From NCBI RefSeq assembly GCF_022867795.2, contig NZ_CP107006.1:6138001-6202000 (forward strand): a stretch of 64,000 nucleotides of DNA. Reading direction: 5' to 3'. The position numbers were made by a program, and so were the translations under genes. This stretch comes from Chitinophaga horti (lineage in GTDB: Bacteria > Bacteroidota > Bacteroidia > Chitinophagales > Chitinophagaceae). The notes below the pieces were generated by a model. It worked only from the letters and a program-made list of their open reading frames with translations. It was not told the origin of the DNA and did not search any database. Within the stretch, counting starts at the first letter, position 1, and the number at the start of each line of letters is the position of its first letter. This document shows positions 43,608 through 52,780 of this stretch, one piece after another.

Positions 43608-44351
43608 ATGACATTCTTATTCGCACTCCTGGGCCTTCTTGCACCAAATGCAGACGCCCCGGTGAAAGCAAAAAAAGTACTGTTTGTAGTTACCTCTTTC
43701 GGAGAAGTAAAAGGCGCCGGTAAAACCGGTCTTTGGCTCGAAGAATTTTCAACGCCATACTACCTGCTAACGGAAAAAGGTGTGGAAATTACCATCGCTT
43801 CCCCTAAAGGTGGTCCGTCACCGATCGACCCGAAAAGCACAGGCGAAAGTTTCCTGACGCCGTCCGCTAAAAAGTTCCTGGCCGATCCGGCGGCGCAGCA
43901 ACGACTGAATACAACGATCCCGCTCAGCGATATTAACCCGGCTGACTACGACGCCATATTTTATCCCGGCGGCCACGGCCCCATGTGGGACCTTACCGAT
44001 CATGCGAAGTCAATCGCGTTGATCAGCGGCTTTTATGAACAGGGTAAACCCGTAGCATTGGTATGTCACGCGCCGGCGGTGTTAAAAAATGTAAAGTTGA
44101 AAAGCGGTGAATACCTGGTAAAAGGCAAAACAGTGGCTGGCTTTACGAACAGCGAGGAAAAGACAGGCGGTTCACTTGCGATGACACCTTTCTCCCTGGA
44201 AGATATGTTGAAAGAGCGTGGCGCAAAATATGAACGCGGTGCAGACTGGGGGCCTTTCGCTGTGGAAGATGGCAACCTGGTGACCGGTCAGAACCCGGCT
44301 TCGGCGGAAGTGGTAGCTGGTAAATTACTGGCAGCGCTGGGCGTGAAGTAA
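43608..44351 (+). CDS. DJ-1/PfpI family protein (Hsp31-like type 1 glutamine amidotransferase fold)
   Basis: 247 residues from the chosen ATG. Catalytic Cys153 with His154 in the nucleophile elbow ALVCHAPAVL, plus FYPGGHGPMWDL, mark the Hsp31-like glyoxalase III/chaperone branch of DJ-1. The first 17 residues (MTFLFALLGLLAPNADA) could be a signal peptide. A longer open frame from 43527 would place the -7 element inside the gene and is rejected. Likely role: detoxification of methylglyoxal or related stress, inferred from the family. The gene is followed by a terminator and preceded by a Crp-type palindrome. Confidence 0.88.
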   Translation: MTFLFALLGLLAPNADAPVKAKKVLFVVTSFGEVKGAGKTGLWLEEFSTPYYLLTEKGVEITIASPKGGPSPIDPKSTGESFLTPSAKKFLADPAAQQRLNTTIPLSDINPADYDAIFYPGGHGPMWDLTDHAKSIALISGFYEQGKPVALVCHAPAVLKNVKLKSGEYLVKGKTVAGFTNSEEKTGGSLAMTPFSLEDMLKERGAKYERGADWGPFAVEDGNLVTGQNPASAEVVAGKLLAALGVK

Positions 44352-44370
44352 CTTAGCTTGTTTATGAGAT

Positions 44371-44405
44371 GCGAGCGGCTGTCCGTACGGGCGGCCGCTT
44401 TTTTG
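44371..44405 (+). terminator. Terminator after the DJ-1 gene
   Basis: GCGGCTGTCC pairs imperfectly with GGGCGGCCGC around GTAC, followed by TTTTTT. Confidence 0.8.
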
Positions 44406-44509
44406 TTTATCACTTCCTTAACAATATGTTTTATACTTTAACTGCCATAAACCCATCATCGTGTAGCCCGGACCTGTGAATGTAGTTAACCAATATCAAC
44501 GTGCAGTTA

Positions 44510-45724
44510 ATGAAAATATCCACTTGCCTGTTAATAATCATTATTTGTTGTATTCAACCCGCTAGGGCGCAACAGGCGCCTGTCGAAATTCGTATCGATC
44601 CCGATCAGCCGATGGGATCGGCCGTCAGTAAGCTATTTCGATCCGTACAATACATCCCGCTGGAAACGAATAAGGATAACCTGTTCGGGCAGGTAGATAA
44701 GTTGTATGTGCTGGATTCGGTTTTTATCGTGGTCGATTATGCCACAAACGCGGTGTACGTTTTTCAGAAAGATGGGCGCTTTCGTACGAAGGTGCTGCTT
44801 CCTCCTAAAACAGATGCTTTCTGGGGCGTGCGTTACCTGAATGTAGACTACGGCAGGCAGGCCTTCTCTTTTAAAAGTCCATCCGATGAAATTAAAACCT
44901 ACGACATTAACGGCCGGCTCTTAGCAACGGAAAAAGATGTAAATGCTGTAGCACACTTTCAAACGCTGGATGGTGTGCGCGTGTACCTTGAGTGCAACTA
45001 TAATTACAAGCGGCCTAAAACCGATACGCTCGATCATGAATTGAAGTGGCGCTCAGATGAAACGTTACTGAAGGCAGCCTGGCCTTACCAGCCATTTAAT
45101 AAGGTGATCAATAATGATGACAGGCTGGGTAATTTTGAAGGTGTGTTTTTTTCCTCCGGAGATGCGGTACACCTGCTGCGGCCATATGATCCGCTGGTGT
45201 ATAAAATTTCTTCCGACACGGTCATGGCAGCCTTCCGTTTCGTGTTCCCACTGGCGTTAACATTGCCGGCCGACTTTATGACCAGCCCTGCCTACTTCGG
45301 AAAACGAATCAATTACGTCCGGTTTACGGCGCCCAAAGCCATCTATGGAACGGCTTGTTTTTACCAGGTGAAGAATTGGGTATTCTTTAAACTATTGTCC
45401 GGTGGCGGATTAGAGCATAGCTCGTTCCTATATAACCTTGCCAATGGCGGTTTTTACAGTGTAAGCCACCTCGCGCCGGATGCGTCTAATTATTGGCTGC
45501 CTATCGGCATGGTTAACGCGTTCGCTACGGGCAATTTTATTACGCATTCCTTCCTGGCGGCAGATCATCAGGCCGTATATGCTGCCATTTCTTCCAGGGA
45601 GATGTTTACGGGCAGGGAGGCGGCCAAACAAAAGAACGCTACCTACAATGCTGTGCTGGACGAATATTTCGCGCACAGCGATAAAAAAAGTAATCCTGTA
45701 ATTATTCAAATGATACCTCGTTAG
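44510..45724 (+). CDS. Exported 6-bladed beta-propeller protein
   Basis: 404 residues from ATG 44510 (MKISTCLLIIIICCIQPARAQ), which gives a clean signal peptide; a GTG 3 codons upstream is an alternative. The mature part starts VEIRIDPDQPMGSAVSKLF and SVQYIPLETNK, the characteristic entry of the Bacteroidota 6-bladed propeller family, then KLYVLDSVFIVVD and KDGRFRTKV blade motifs. Function unknown. Only 4 bases separate it from the outer-membrane barrel gene, and pairs of this type usually form one operon. Confidence 0.8.
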   Translation: MKISTCLLIIIICCIQPARAQQAPVEIRIDPDQPMGSAVSKLFRSVQYIPLETNKDNLFGQVDKLYVLDSVFIVVDYATNAVYVFQKDGRFRTKVLLPPKTDAFWGVRYLNVDYGRQAFSFKSPSDEIKTYDINGRLLATEKDVNAVAHFQTLDGVRVYLECNYNYKRPKTDTLDHELKWRSDETLLKAAWPYQPFNKVINNDDRLGNFEGVFFSSGDAVHLLRPYDPLVYKISSDTVMAAFRFVFPLALTLPADFMTSPAYFGKRINYVRFTAPKAIYGTACFYQVKNWVFFKLLSGGGLEHSSFLYNLANGGFYSVSHLAPDASNYWLPIGMVNAFATGNFITHSFLAADHQAVYAAISSREMFTGREAAKQKNATYNAVLDEYFAHSDKKSNPVIIQMIPR

Positions 45725-45728
45725 ACGC

Positions 45729-48521
45729 ATGCGTGGCTTTCTTTTCCTGGTGATTTTTTACGGCTGCTGGTCGCAGGCATGGGCTATGCCGGCGGATACG
45801 AGTCATACGGGCGTCGTAAAGGGACAGCTGCGCGATACGGCTAATGATATTGATTTATTGTCGGCCACCGTAGCGATCTATCATGCGCAGGATTCCACGC
45901 TCATCGGTTATCAGCTGGCAGATGGTTTTGGTGAGTTTCTCTTTCCTAAAGTGCCGGCTGGCGTACGTTTGAAGCTTGTTGCCAGCTACATGGGGTATGA
46001 GTCGTCGTCGGTTTTATTCATGGTGGACGGCGAGGTTAATTTGGGAGTGATCGCGTTACAAATACAAAGCCGCCAGTTGCAGGGCGTGTCTGTGATCACG
46101 CCGCCACCGGTGCGGGTTAATGGTGATACGCTGGAGTTTTTTGCAGATGCCTTTAGTGTGTATAAAAATGCAGTGGTGGAAGATTTGCTCGTCCGCCTGC
46201 CCGGCGTCACCGTTTGGGGCGACGGACAAATTACCGTGAACGGCCGTAAGGTAAGCCAGGTGCTGGTAAATGGAAAGCCCTTCTTCGGCGGTAATACGAA
46301 TATCGCCATCAAAAATATCCCTAAAGATGCGGTGGAGAGAGTACAGGTGTATACAGATGCGGCAACATCGGGCCGGCAGGAAGATTCTACGACGAATGTG
46401 AACATCCAGTTGAAAGCTGATAAGAGCACGGGCACTTTCGGCAAAGTGTCGGCGGGTTATGGTACTGATAACCGGTACGACGCCGATGCCAGCCTGAATA
46501 TGTTCAATCGCCGCTCCGAGCTGTTGCTGGTGGCGGGCGCCAACAACGTAAACAAAGTGGCGGATCACATTGATGATTTGCAGGAGAATAGTGTGTACAG
46601 CAGTAATGGGGTATCCATGAACTACCAGCCGAATTTCAGTATGCCCGGCGCTAATCGCCCGATCGCCGGTGGTGCGCTGTTCACGCATGACTTTATTTCG
46701 AATCCAGGCAAAAACAATGTGGACCGCATAAAGGGGACTTACTTCATCCGTGATAACGAACAAATAAACCTGCGCGATGTGCAGACCGTGTTGCTTTCCG
46801 GCAGCGACAGTCTGCAACAGGAACGGCGCCGGTCGGAACTGTTTACTTCCGGCACGGTGCAGGATGCGCATGTTCGATATGATAAGAAAAAGAATTTCTA
46901 CCAATACTATCTCTCTGCCGGACTGCATACAGATAAAAACAGCAGCAGCGAATGGGAGCAGTTGCGACGTACGTTCAATGACAAGTTGTTAAGTACCGGC
47001 TCGCAGCACGAACGCATTCATAACGATGATCGAAGGTGGCAGCTGGAGGCTGGTTTTACAAGCAATAAACCATCACTTCGCCCGGCTGAAGTGGAGGTGC
47101 GGTACACCCTGTCGTTCGACGATCGCCACGCCATCCGTAATGTGGCGAATACTTTTTCTTTATCATCTGATACCGGGTATATCCGGGATTTGCATCGCCA
47201 TTATACGACCAGGAGGAGAGAGGCGACGCACCAGTTAAATGCCAGCTTCGGTGACCTGGTGAAATGGTGGCCGGCGGAGAAGCGCCCGGTATCGGGCCTT
47301 TCGGCGAAAATCACGAATGCTTTGCAGCTGGTAAGGCGCGATGAGTCGCAGTTGACGAGGGATGAAAGTTTTATCACGGGAGAGCGGGTGGTTAATCCGC
47401 GTTTGACGAACGACATGCAGGCGGTGGTGGTGGACGAGCGGCCGGCATTATCCGTCGAAAAAACAATTTCCCGCCACCTGCCGGACAGGTATGCGAAGGA
47501 TTGGGGGATCAGTTTACAATTACAGGGGCAATATTATTTTCAGCAGACTAAATCATCCCTGGCATATCAAAACATCAGTAGGAGTTATGTAAAACCAACA
47601 CCCAACGTGGCTTTTACGTACAATAACTTCCAAGTGGGAGGGTATCATCGTCGCTTAAAATTTGCATTAGCCTTATCGTCGGAATATCCTACGATTGGGC
47701 AGCTCGTCGGGCTGGTAGACAGTATCGATCCGTTTTTTATCCGCCAGTCGAACGCCGGCCTGCGCGAATCGGATAAGCGGGAATTGCGGTTCAGTTTTCA
47801 ACACAGCAGCCTGCACCCGCAAAAAGTATTCAGCTTTAATATTGATGCGAGTGCCGGTACGATCGACAATGCCATTTCCGACAGCATTCATATCGACGAT
47901 TCCGGTCGCAGCGTTTACGGCTATGCTAATATGGACGGCCGCCTGTACGCCAATGTAACCGGCAAACTTTCCACCGCCGTAAAGTGGGATCAACACCAGT
48001 TTCATTTAACTTTTAACACCGGGTTAAACCTTTTTCGTACACCTTCTTTTGTGAATGGTGATAAGATCTGGTCAGATGGGTATGCGGCGTCGTTAGGCAC
48101 CACCATTCATTATGATTTCCTGGAGCATTGGTCTGCCTATTGGGAAAATGGGGTGCGTTTCTACGCTGCCAACCAGCAAGCGAGTCAGTTCCGCAACAGC
48201 ACCGGCTTTTCAAAACTCGCCCTCAGCACCGACATCACCCGTAAGTTATCACTCGGCAGTAACATCACCGTTAACCGCGCCACCACATCTGGTTTCAGCC
48301 CCAATACTTTTTCGATCTGGAACGCCAGCGTCGCCTACCGTTTCCTGGAGGGCGATAACCTCGAGATTCGCTGCAGTGCGCTCGACCTGCTGCGGCAGAA
48401 CAGGAGCATTGTGAACGAGGCGTCTCTCACCATGCTCACGCGCGGGACGAGCAACGTGTTGCAGCAATACTTTATGATTTCATTGTCGTGGTTCCCGCGG
48501 AAGTTTGGGAAGGAGGAGTAG
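45729..48521 (+). CDS. Outer-membrane beta-barrel protein, TonB-receptor-like with carboxypeptidase-like domain
   Basis: 930 residues. Signal peptide ends at about residue 19 (SQAWA). A carboxypeptidase-regulatory-like domain follows (GVVKGQLRDTANDIDLLSATV, up to about 115), then a plug-like part (NAVVEDLLVRLPGVTVWGDGQ, VLVNGKPFFGGN) and a long barrel of alternating strands to the end, which is the OMP_b-brl family. Such proteins resemble TonB-dependent receptors, but no TonB box was identified. It is cotranscribed with the propeller gene. The transported ligand is unknown. Confidence 0.88.
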   Translation: MRGFLFLVIFYGCWSQAWAMPADTSHTGVVKGQLRDTANDIDLLSATVAIYHAQDSTLIGYQLADGFGEFLFPKVPAGVRLKLVASYMGYESSSVLFMVDGEVNLGVIALQIQSRQLQGVSVITPPPVRVNGDTLEFFADAFSVYKNAVVEDLLVRLPGVTVWGDGQITVNGRKVSQVLVNGKPFFGGNTNIAIKNIPKDAVERVQVYTDAATSGRQEDSTTNVNIQLKADKSTGTFGKVSAGYGTDNRYDADASLNMFNRRSELLLVAGANNVNKVADHIDDLQENSVYSSNGVSMNYQPNFSMPGANRPIAGGALFTHDFISNPGKNNVDRIKGTYFIRDNEQINLRDVQTVLLSGSDSLQQERRRSELFTSGTVQDAHVRYDKKKNFYQYYLSAGLHTDKNSSSEWEQLRRTFNDKLLSTGSQHERIHNDDRRWQLEAGFTSNKPSLRPAEVEVRYTLSFDDRHAIRNVANTFSLSSDTGYIRDLHRHYTTRRREATHQLNASFGDLVKWWPAEKRPVSGLSAKITNALQLVRRDESQLTRDESFITGERVVNPRLTNDMQAVVVDERPALSVEKTISRHLPDRYAKDWGISLQLQGQYYFQQTKSSLAYQNISRSYVKPTPNVAFTYNNFQVGGYHRRLKFALALSSEYPTIGQLVGLVDSIDPFFIRQSNAGLRESDKRELRFSFQHSSLHPQKVFSFNIDASAGTIDNAISDSIHIDDSGRSVYGYANMDGRLYANVTGKLSTAVKWDQHQFHLTFNTGLNLFRTPSFVNGDKIWSDGYAASLGTTIHYDFLEHWSAYWENGVRFYAANQQASQFRNSTGFSKLALSTDITRKLSLGSNITVNRATTSGFSPNTFSIWNASVAYRFLEGDNLEIRCSALDLLRQNRSIVNEASLTMLTRGTSNVLQQYFMISLSWFPRKFGKEE

Positions 48522-48557
48522 TAAGGGAAGCAGTGCACCCTGCTCCCACTTGTACAT

Positions 48558-48590
48558 AAAAAAAAGAGACGACCAATATTGATCGTCTCT
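48558..48590 (-). terminator. Terminator of tRNA-Glu
   Basis: On the minus strand AGAGACGA pairs with TCGTCTCT around a 10-base loop, followed by eight T. It begins 5 bases after the tRNA 3' end. Confidence 0.85.
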
Positions 48591-48594
48591 TTCG

Positions 48595-48666
48595 TACCGC
48601 GTACGGGATTCGAACCCGTGATTCCTCCGTGAAAGGGAGGCGTCTTAACCCCTTGACCAACGCGGC
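48595..48666 (-). tRNA. tRNA-Glu, anticodon TTC
   Basis: On the minus strand the 72-base cloverleaf has acceptor GCCGCGT/ACGCGGT (first pair G-T), a D-arm with GGTCAAGGGGTTAAG, anticodon loop CTTTCAC with anticodon TTC (complement at 48631-48633), and T-arm GGGTTCGAATCCC. CCA is not encoded. Own terminator directly downstream. Confidence 0.97.
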
Positions 48667-48797
48667 GCTTTGTTCCCTGTATTTTGGGAACGCAAAGATA
48701 GGAAACAGCTTGAAATCGCCAAATAAAAGTTTGGAAATAAATGAGCGATGCCTGCAAAGCGACAACAGTAGCGGCTTTTGGAAGTATATTTTATTTT

Positions 48798-51467
48798 TTA
48801 ACGAATGAGTGTAACCGTTCCGCTCTGCGAAAAGTCGCCCCCCAGATAGTCTTTCGCCTTCACCATCCAAACATATACGCCCACACCTTGCGGCTTACCA
48901 TTGATGGTGCCATCCCACCCTTTGCCTGCAACGTTCCCACTGTATACCATTTCACCCCAGCGGTTAAAAATGCGGAAGTATTCGATCGAGGCAATGCCTG
49001 CAGATATCGGCCGCACCCAGTCGTTCACACCATCGTTGTTCGGCGTAAAACCGGTAGGCACAAACACGGCCGGTAAGGTAGAATATACTTTCACGCGCAG
49101 GGTGGAGGAGTCCACGCATCCCGCTTCATTCAGCACATACACTTTATAGTTGATGCCATTCGACGGTGTAAAAAACGTACCCATCGGGTTAGCGATCGTG
49201 CTGGACGATAAGTTGGCTGCCGGCGTCCACTCGTATTGTACGCCGCCGCTCGCGCTGAATTGCAGGGGCTGGCCGATAACTACAGCGGTGTCATTACCGC
49301 TGAGCGCCTGTATCTCAGGCAGCATCGTCACCCGCACGGTGTCGGAGCCAGGCTTCGGGCAACCCTGCACGTCGTAGGCGTACAGGATGTAATCTGTAAC
49401 CGCCGCCGTTGGTTTCGACACCGGGTCCAGTGTGCCCGCATCCGTGAGTGTGCCAGTGTTTGTCCAAACGTAGGAGCTGCCCACGATGGTGCCGTGCAAC
49501 TGGGCAGTGGCATCGTAACAGATCAGCATATCGCGGCCGGCATTGGCAGCGGGGTAGGGCACGGTGCGTACCGTTACCTGGTCGGTGGCGGTACAACCGC
49601 TGATCGTGGCGGTGACGGAGTAGGTCGTTGTTGTTCGCGTAAAGGCGATCGGGCTGCGCACGCTGGCATCGTTCACCTGCTCGTCCGGTGACCATGTATA
49701 ACGCAGTCCATTAGAAACGGTATTGAGCATGATGGGATCGCCTGCGCAAATAGTCGTGTCGGCCGGTGCGCGTAAGCTCACGAAAGGCACGGTGCGGATG
49801 GTTACGGAGTCGGTGTTGATACAGCCGTCGTTATCCAGCGTCACAAAGTATTTAGTCGTAGCCGTTGGTGCTACGGTGGGCGTGGCGGTGTTGCTGGCAG
49901 TCATGCCTGGCGTGGGCGTCCAGTTGAAAATACCATTGCCGGAGGCGAGCAGCTGCAGCTGGTCGGGCGGACAAATCAACGTATCCCTGTAAGCAAGGTG
50001 GATCGTGGGTTTGTCCAGCATGTCGAACGGCGCATCGAGGGTGTCCAGGCAGCCAACGGTGTTTCCTACGATCAGGCGCACTGATTTTGCCCCGATGCTG
50101 GGATAGGTGTAGCTGGCGTTTTGCGTGGTGGCCACATCGTTAAAGAAAAAGTTTTCGCCAAAATCCCAGTTCCAGGAATTAACGCTGCCATACACGGTGG
50201 TGGTACGATCGGTAAAACTCGTCGCCTTGTTAAAGCAACTGCCGTCCACCGTGAAGTCAGGCACAAAGCCCGGGTATACCCGGGCTGTGGCGGTGGTGCT
50301 GTCCGGACAAGTTTGTCCGCGATTGATCACCAGTTTTATCGTATAGGTACCGGCGTTAGGAAAGGTGTATTGCGCCACCGGATCGGTGCTGCTATAAACA
50401 GTGTTGGACAGTGCATCAGTAAACTCCCAGTTGTAAGTGCTGATGAGCGGACTGGTGGAGCGATTGTCCACCGCTATACTTTGTGTATTGCCGCACAACA
50501 TATACTCCGGCAACAGCGAGGCGGCTGCGATCGTGCAGGAGGTAATGTTGATCTGTAAGTCTTTTCGCTGCGTGGCAATCGTGACGCCGTTGCGTATTTC
50601 CTGCACGCATACCGTCACTACGTAAATGCCTACATCCGGCGCTATGCCGGTTATTAAGCCTGTATTAGGATCTATTCTTACATTGGAACCTAACGGCAGC
50701 GAGCCACTGAATTCCCCGCCATAAGGCACGCCATCGTACGGAGGATCTTTAGCGGGTTGCGAGTTGTTACCGCCTCCACCGCCGCCTCCACCGCCACCAC
50801 CTCCTCCGCCACCACCACCGCCGCCGGTAAGGCCGGTCGTTTGGTAAGCATCGCAAAAGGAATAGCGGAGTTGATCATTATCTGCATCAGAAGCGGCAAA
50901 ACTGTAGTTGAAAGAGTTGTTCGCACACACCACTACCAGGTCGCTGCCAATGAATTTCGCACTGTTGTTTTCCGGGTTGCTGGGCGCATTTAACGTACCG
51001 GGAATTTCGGCGGTATAGGTAGCGCCTATCTGGCTGTAACCGCCGGTCAGGTTATTGATGCCCGCAATACGAAACGTCACCTGCGAAGCTAACAGGTAAC
51101 CTTCCACATTACCGGGAAGTGTGATTTCAAATTCATAATAACCTACGGTGTAACAAATGAGTGGCGGATTGGTGATACACGGGTCGTTGCTGAGATAACT
51201 TAAGCCCTCGTCCCGGTTTTTGTTCACCTGCAGGTCGCGGACGCGCATGTTCGTGGCGCGGTTAAAAACGCTCACATACATCGGGTCCGGGAAGTTACGC
51301 ACCGGATCACCGCAACGTTTGAATAATTTGATGGTAACACCGTAAGTATAGTTTCCATTGGCAAAGCCTCTCAGGGTATAAAACATCTCCCCGCCGGTAA
51401 TATGGTCGGCGTATACAATGTTTATGCTGCTGACAAACAGGAGTACAAGGAATAAAAGTCGCTTCAT
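48798..51467 (-). CDS. Large secreted PKD-domain protein with gliding-motility type B sorting domain
   Basis: 889-residue secreted protein. Signal peptide at 1-20, then an N-terminal domain starting DHITGGEMFYTLRG. About residues 330-760 contain PKD-type repeats (FPNAGTYTIKLVINRG, YTYPSIGAKSVRLIVG) and Ig-like segments. The last 90 residues (FVPTGFTPNNDGVNDW, FRIFNRWGEMVY, GVYVWMVKAKDYLGG) form a type IX secretion type B C-terminal domain. Nineteen consecutive Gly codons (50769-50825) follow TGLT, an unusual flexible linker. Presumably cell-surface or extracellular; binding partner unknown. Confidence 0.9.
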   Translation of the reverse strand: MKRLLFLVLLFVSSINIVYADHITGGEMFYTLRGFANGNYTYGVTIKLFKRCGDPVRNFPDPMYVSVFNRATNMRVRDLQVNKNRDEGLSYLSNDPCITNPPLICYTVGYYEFEITLPGNVEGYLLASQVTFRIAGINNLTGGYSQIGATYTAEIPGTLNAPSNPENNSAKFIGSDLVVVCANNSFNYSFAASDADNDQLRYSFCDAYQTTGLTGGGGGGGGGGGGGGGGGGGNNSQPAKDPPYDGVPYGGEFSGSLPLGSNVRIDPNTGLITGIAPDVGIYVVTVCVQEIRNGVTIATQRKDLQINITSCTIAAASLLPEYMLCGNTQSIAVDNRSTSPLISTYNWEFTDALSNTVYSSTDPVAQYTFPNAGTYTIKLVINRGQTCPDSTTATARVYPGFVPDFTVDGSCFNKATSFTDRTTTVYGSVNSWNWDFGENFFFNDVATTQNASYTYPSIGAKSVRLIVGNTVGCLDTLDAPFDMLDKPTIHLAYRDTLICPPDQLQLLASGNGIFNWTPTPGMTASNTATPTVAPTATTKYFVTLDNDGCINTDSVTIRTVPFVSLRAPADTTICAGDPIMLNTVSNGLRYTWSPDEQVNDASVRSPIAFTRTTTTYSVTATISGCTATDQVTVRTVPYPAANAGRDMLICYDATAQLHGTIVGSSYVWTNTGTLTDAGTLDPVSKPTAAVTDYILYAYDVQGCPKPGSDTVRVTMLPEIQALSGNDTAVVIGQPLQFSASGGVQYEWTPAANLSSSTIANPMGTFFTPSNGINYKVYVLNEAGCVDSSTLRVKVYSTLPAVFVPTGFTPNNDGVNDWVRPISAGIASIEYFRIFNRWGEMVYSGNVAGKGWDGTINGKPQGVGVYVWMVKAKDYLGGDFSQSGTVTLIR
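50769..50825 (-). repeat. Poly-glycine codon tract
   Basis: Nineteen GGN codons in a row inside the PKD-domain gene. The third base varies (C, T, A), so the tract is not a pure triplet repeat, but it could still expand or contract. Confidence 0.9.
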
Positions 51468-51596
51468 GCTAATGGTTGAACTACACAGATCATCGGCTGT
51501 GTCAATTATGCTGTCCTATCCGCTCTCTCTATAAATATAAGATAGATTAACGACAAGTTAAGCGCATGGGTTGCCTCTGCGAAAACAATACGTTGC

Positions 51597-52637
51597 TTAC
51601 AGCAATGCGAGGGCGGCAGAGGAGTCGCGCACGCAGAGTTCTGCTGGCAACACCATCGTCCGGAATTGCGTGACGGGTCGTTTGCTTTCAATCAGTTCTA
51701 TCATCAGCCGTGCAGCAGCGGCACCCATTTCAAAGGCGGATTGTTTTACCGTAGTAAGCGGTGGATCAATGAGTTCCGGCGAAGCGAAATTAGAAAAGCC
51801 GGCCAGCGCCACCTGTTCCGGTATCGGGATGTGCCGCTTGCGCAGCAGGGTACAGGCGTGCATGGTAATACGGTCGGAGCCGGCAAAGATGGCATCCGGC
51901 GGGGCAGGTAAACACATCAGTTCGTCCAGGGCCTGCTCCACTTCTTCGGTATGCATGCCGCTGTGCCCGCAATATTTAACGTAAGTTTCATCTACCGGCA
52001 GGCCGTTTTGCTCCAGCGCGGCCTTGTAACCCTCCAGCCTTTCGCGGGTGACGGAAAGGCAAGGGGCGCTGGTCACGTAAGCGATGCGGCGGCGACCGTT
52101 TTGTATGAGGTGATTAACGGCTTCAAAGGCGCCGCCAAAATTATCTGTGGTGATTTTATGCGCCTGCATGTCTGCGGGCACCCGGTCGAAAAATACCATC
52201 GGCAACCCCTGTTCCTGCATCTTTTTAAAGTGAGATACGTCCTGCGTTTCGGCAGATAATGACACCAGTAGTCCGTCGATCGAGCGCCAGGTAAGGTTTT
52301 CGAGGTTTTTCAGTTCCTTACCGTAGGATTCGAAGTTCTGCGTAACGATGACCAGGTAGTCGCGCTCGTTCGCTACGGCTTCGATGCCGCTGATCACTTC
52401 CGCATAAAAACTGTTGGGGATAGCGCACAGGGCAACGCCAATACAGCGGCTGTTCTTATTTTTCAGGCTTTGCGCCATCAGGTTAGGCCGATAGTGATGC
52501 TCGGCCGCATAGTCCTTCACGAGCTGCTGCGTGGCCTCACTGATCTTGTAACTGCTCTTCAATGCCCGCGACACGGTGGACAAAGAAAGATTCAACGCCT
52601 TAGCGATATCTTTTATCGTGATGTTTGCTGTTTTCAT
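51597..52637 (-). CDS. LacI family transcriptional regulator 1
   Basis: 346 residues from ATG 52637, chosen because MKTANITIKDIAKALNLSLS opens exactly at the LacI helix-turn-helix (NLSLSTVSRAL, then hinge YRPNLMAQSL). The remaining part is a periplasmic-binding-protein-like sugar sensor (GVALCAIPNSFYAEVISGIE, FFDRVPADMQAHKITTDN, AIFAGSDRITM). It is divergent to a second LacI gene across a control region with a perfect palindrome. Targets are unknown. Confidence 0.92.
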   Translation of the reverse strand: MKTANITIKDIAKALNLSLSTVSRALKSSYKISEATQQLVKDYAAEHHYRPNLMAQSLKNKNSRCIGVALCAIPNSFYAEVISGIEAVANERDYLVIVTQNFESYGKELKNLENLTWRSIDGLLVSLSAETQDVSHFKKMQEQGLPMVFFDRVPADMQAHKITTDNFGGAFEAVNHLIQNGRRRIAYVTSAPCLSVTRERLEGYKAALEQNGLPVDETYVKYCGHSGMHTEEVEQALDELMCLPAPPDAIFAGSDRITMHACTLLRKRHIPIPEQVALAGFSNFASPELIDPPLTTVKQSAFEMGAAAARLMIELIESKRPVTQFRTMVLPAELCVRDSSAALALL

Positions 52638-52780
52638 AACGGGACCCTGGCTGGGGAATATGAATGTACGGATTTTCGCCTTTTTGTGCAAACGTTTGCC
52701 CAAATAAATACCCGCCACAGTAAACGGTTTCAGAATTTTAAGACTTAAATTAACAACACGGCCTGACCGTATGTAAACAA
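52638..52780. promoter_or_regulatory. Divergent promoter region of the two LacI genes
   Basis: The 12-base perfect palindrome GCAAACGTTTGC (52688-52699) fits the LacI-family operator shape (central CG) and lies 51 bases upstream of regulator 1 and 81 bases upstream of regulator 2. One or both LacI proteins may bind it. Confidence 0.65.
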
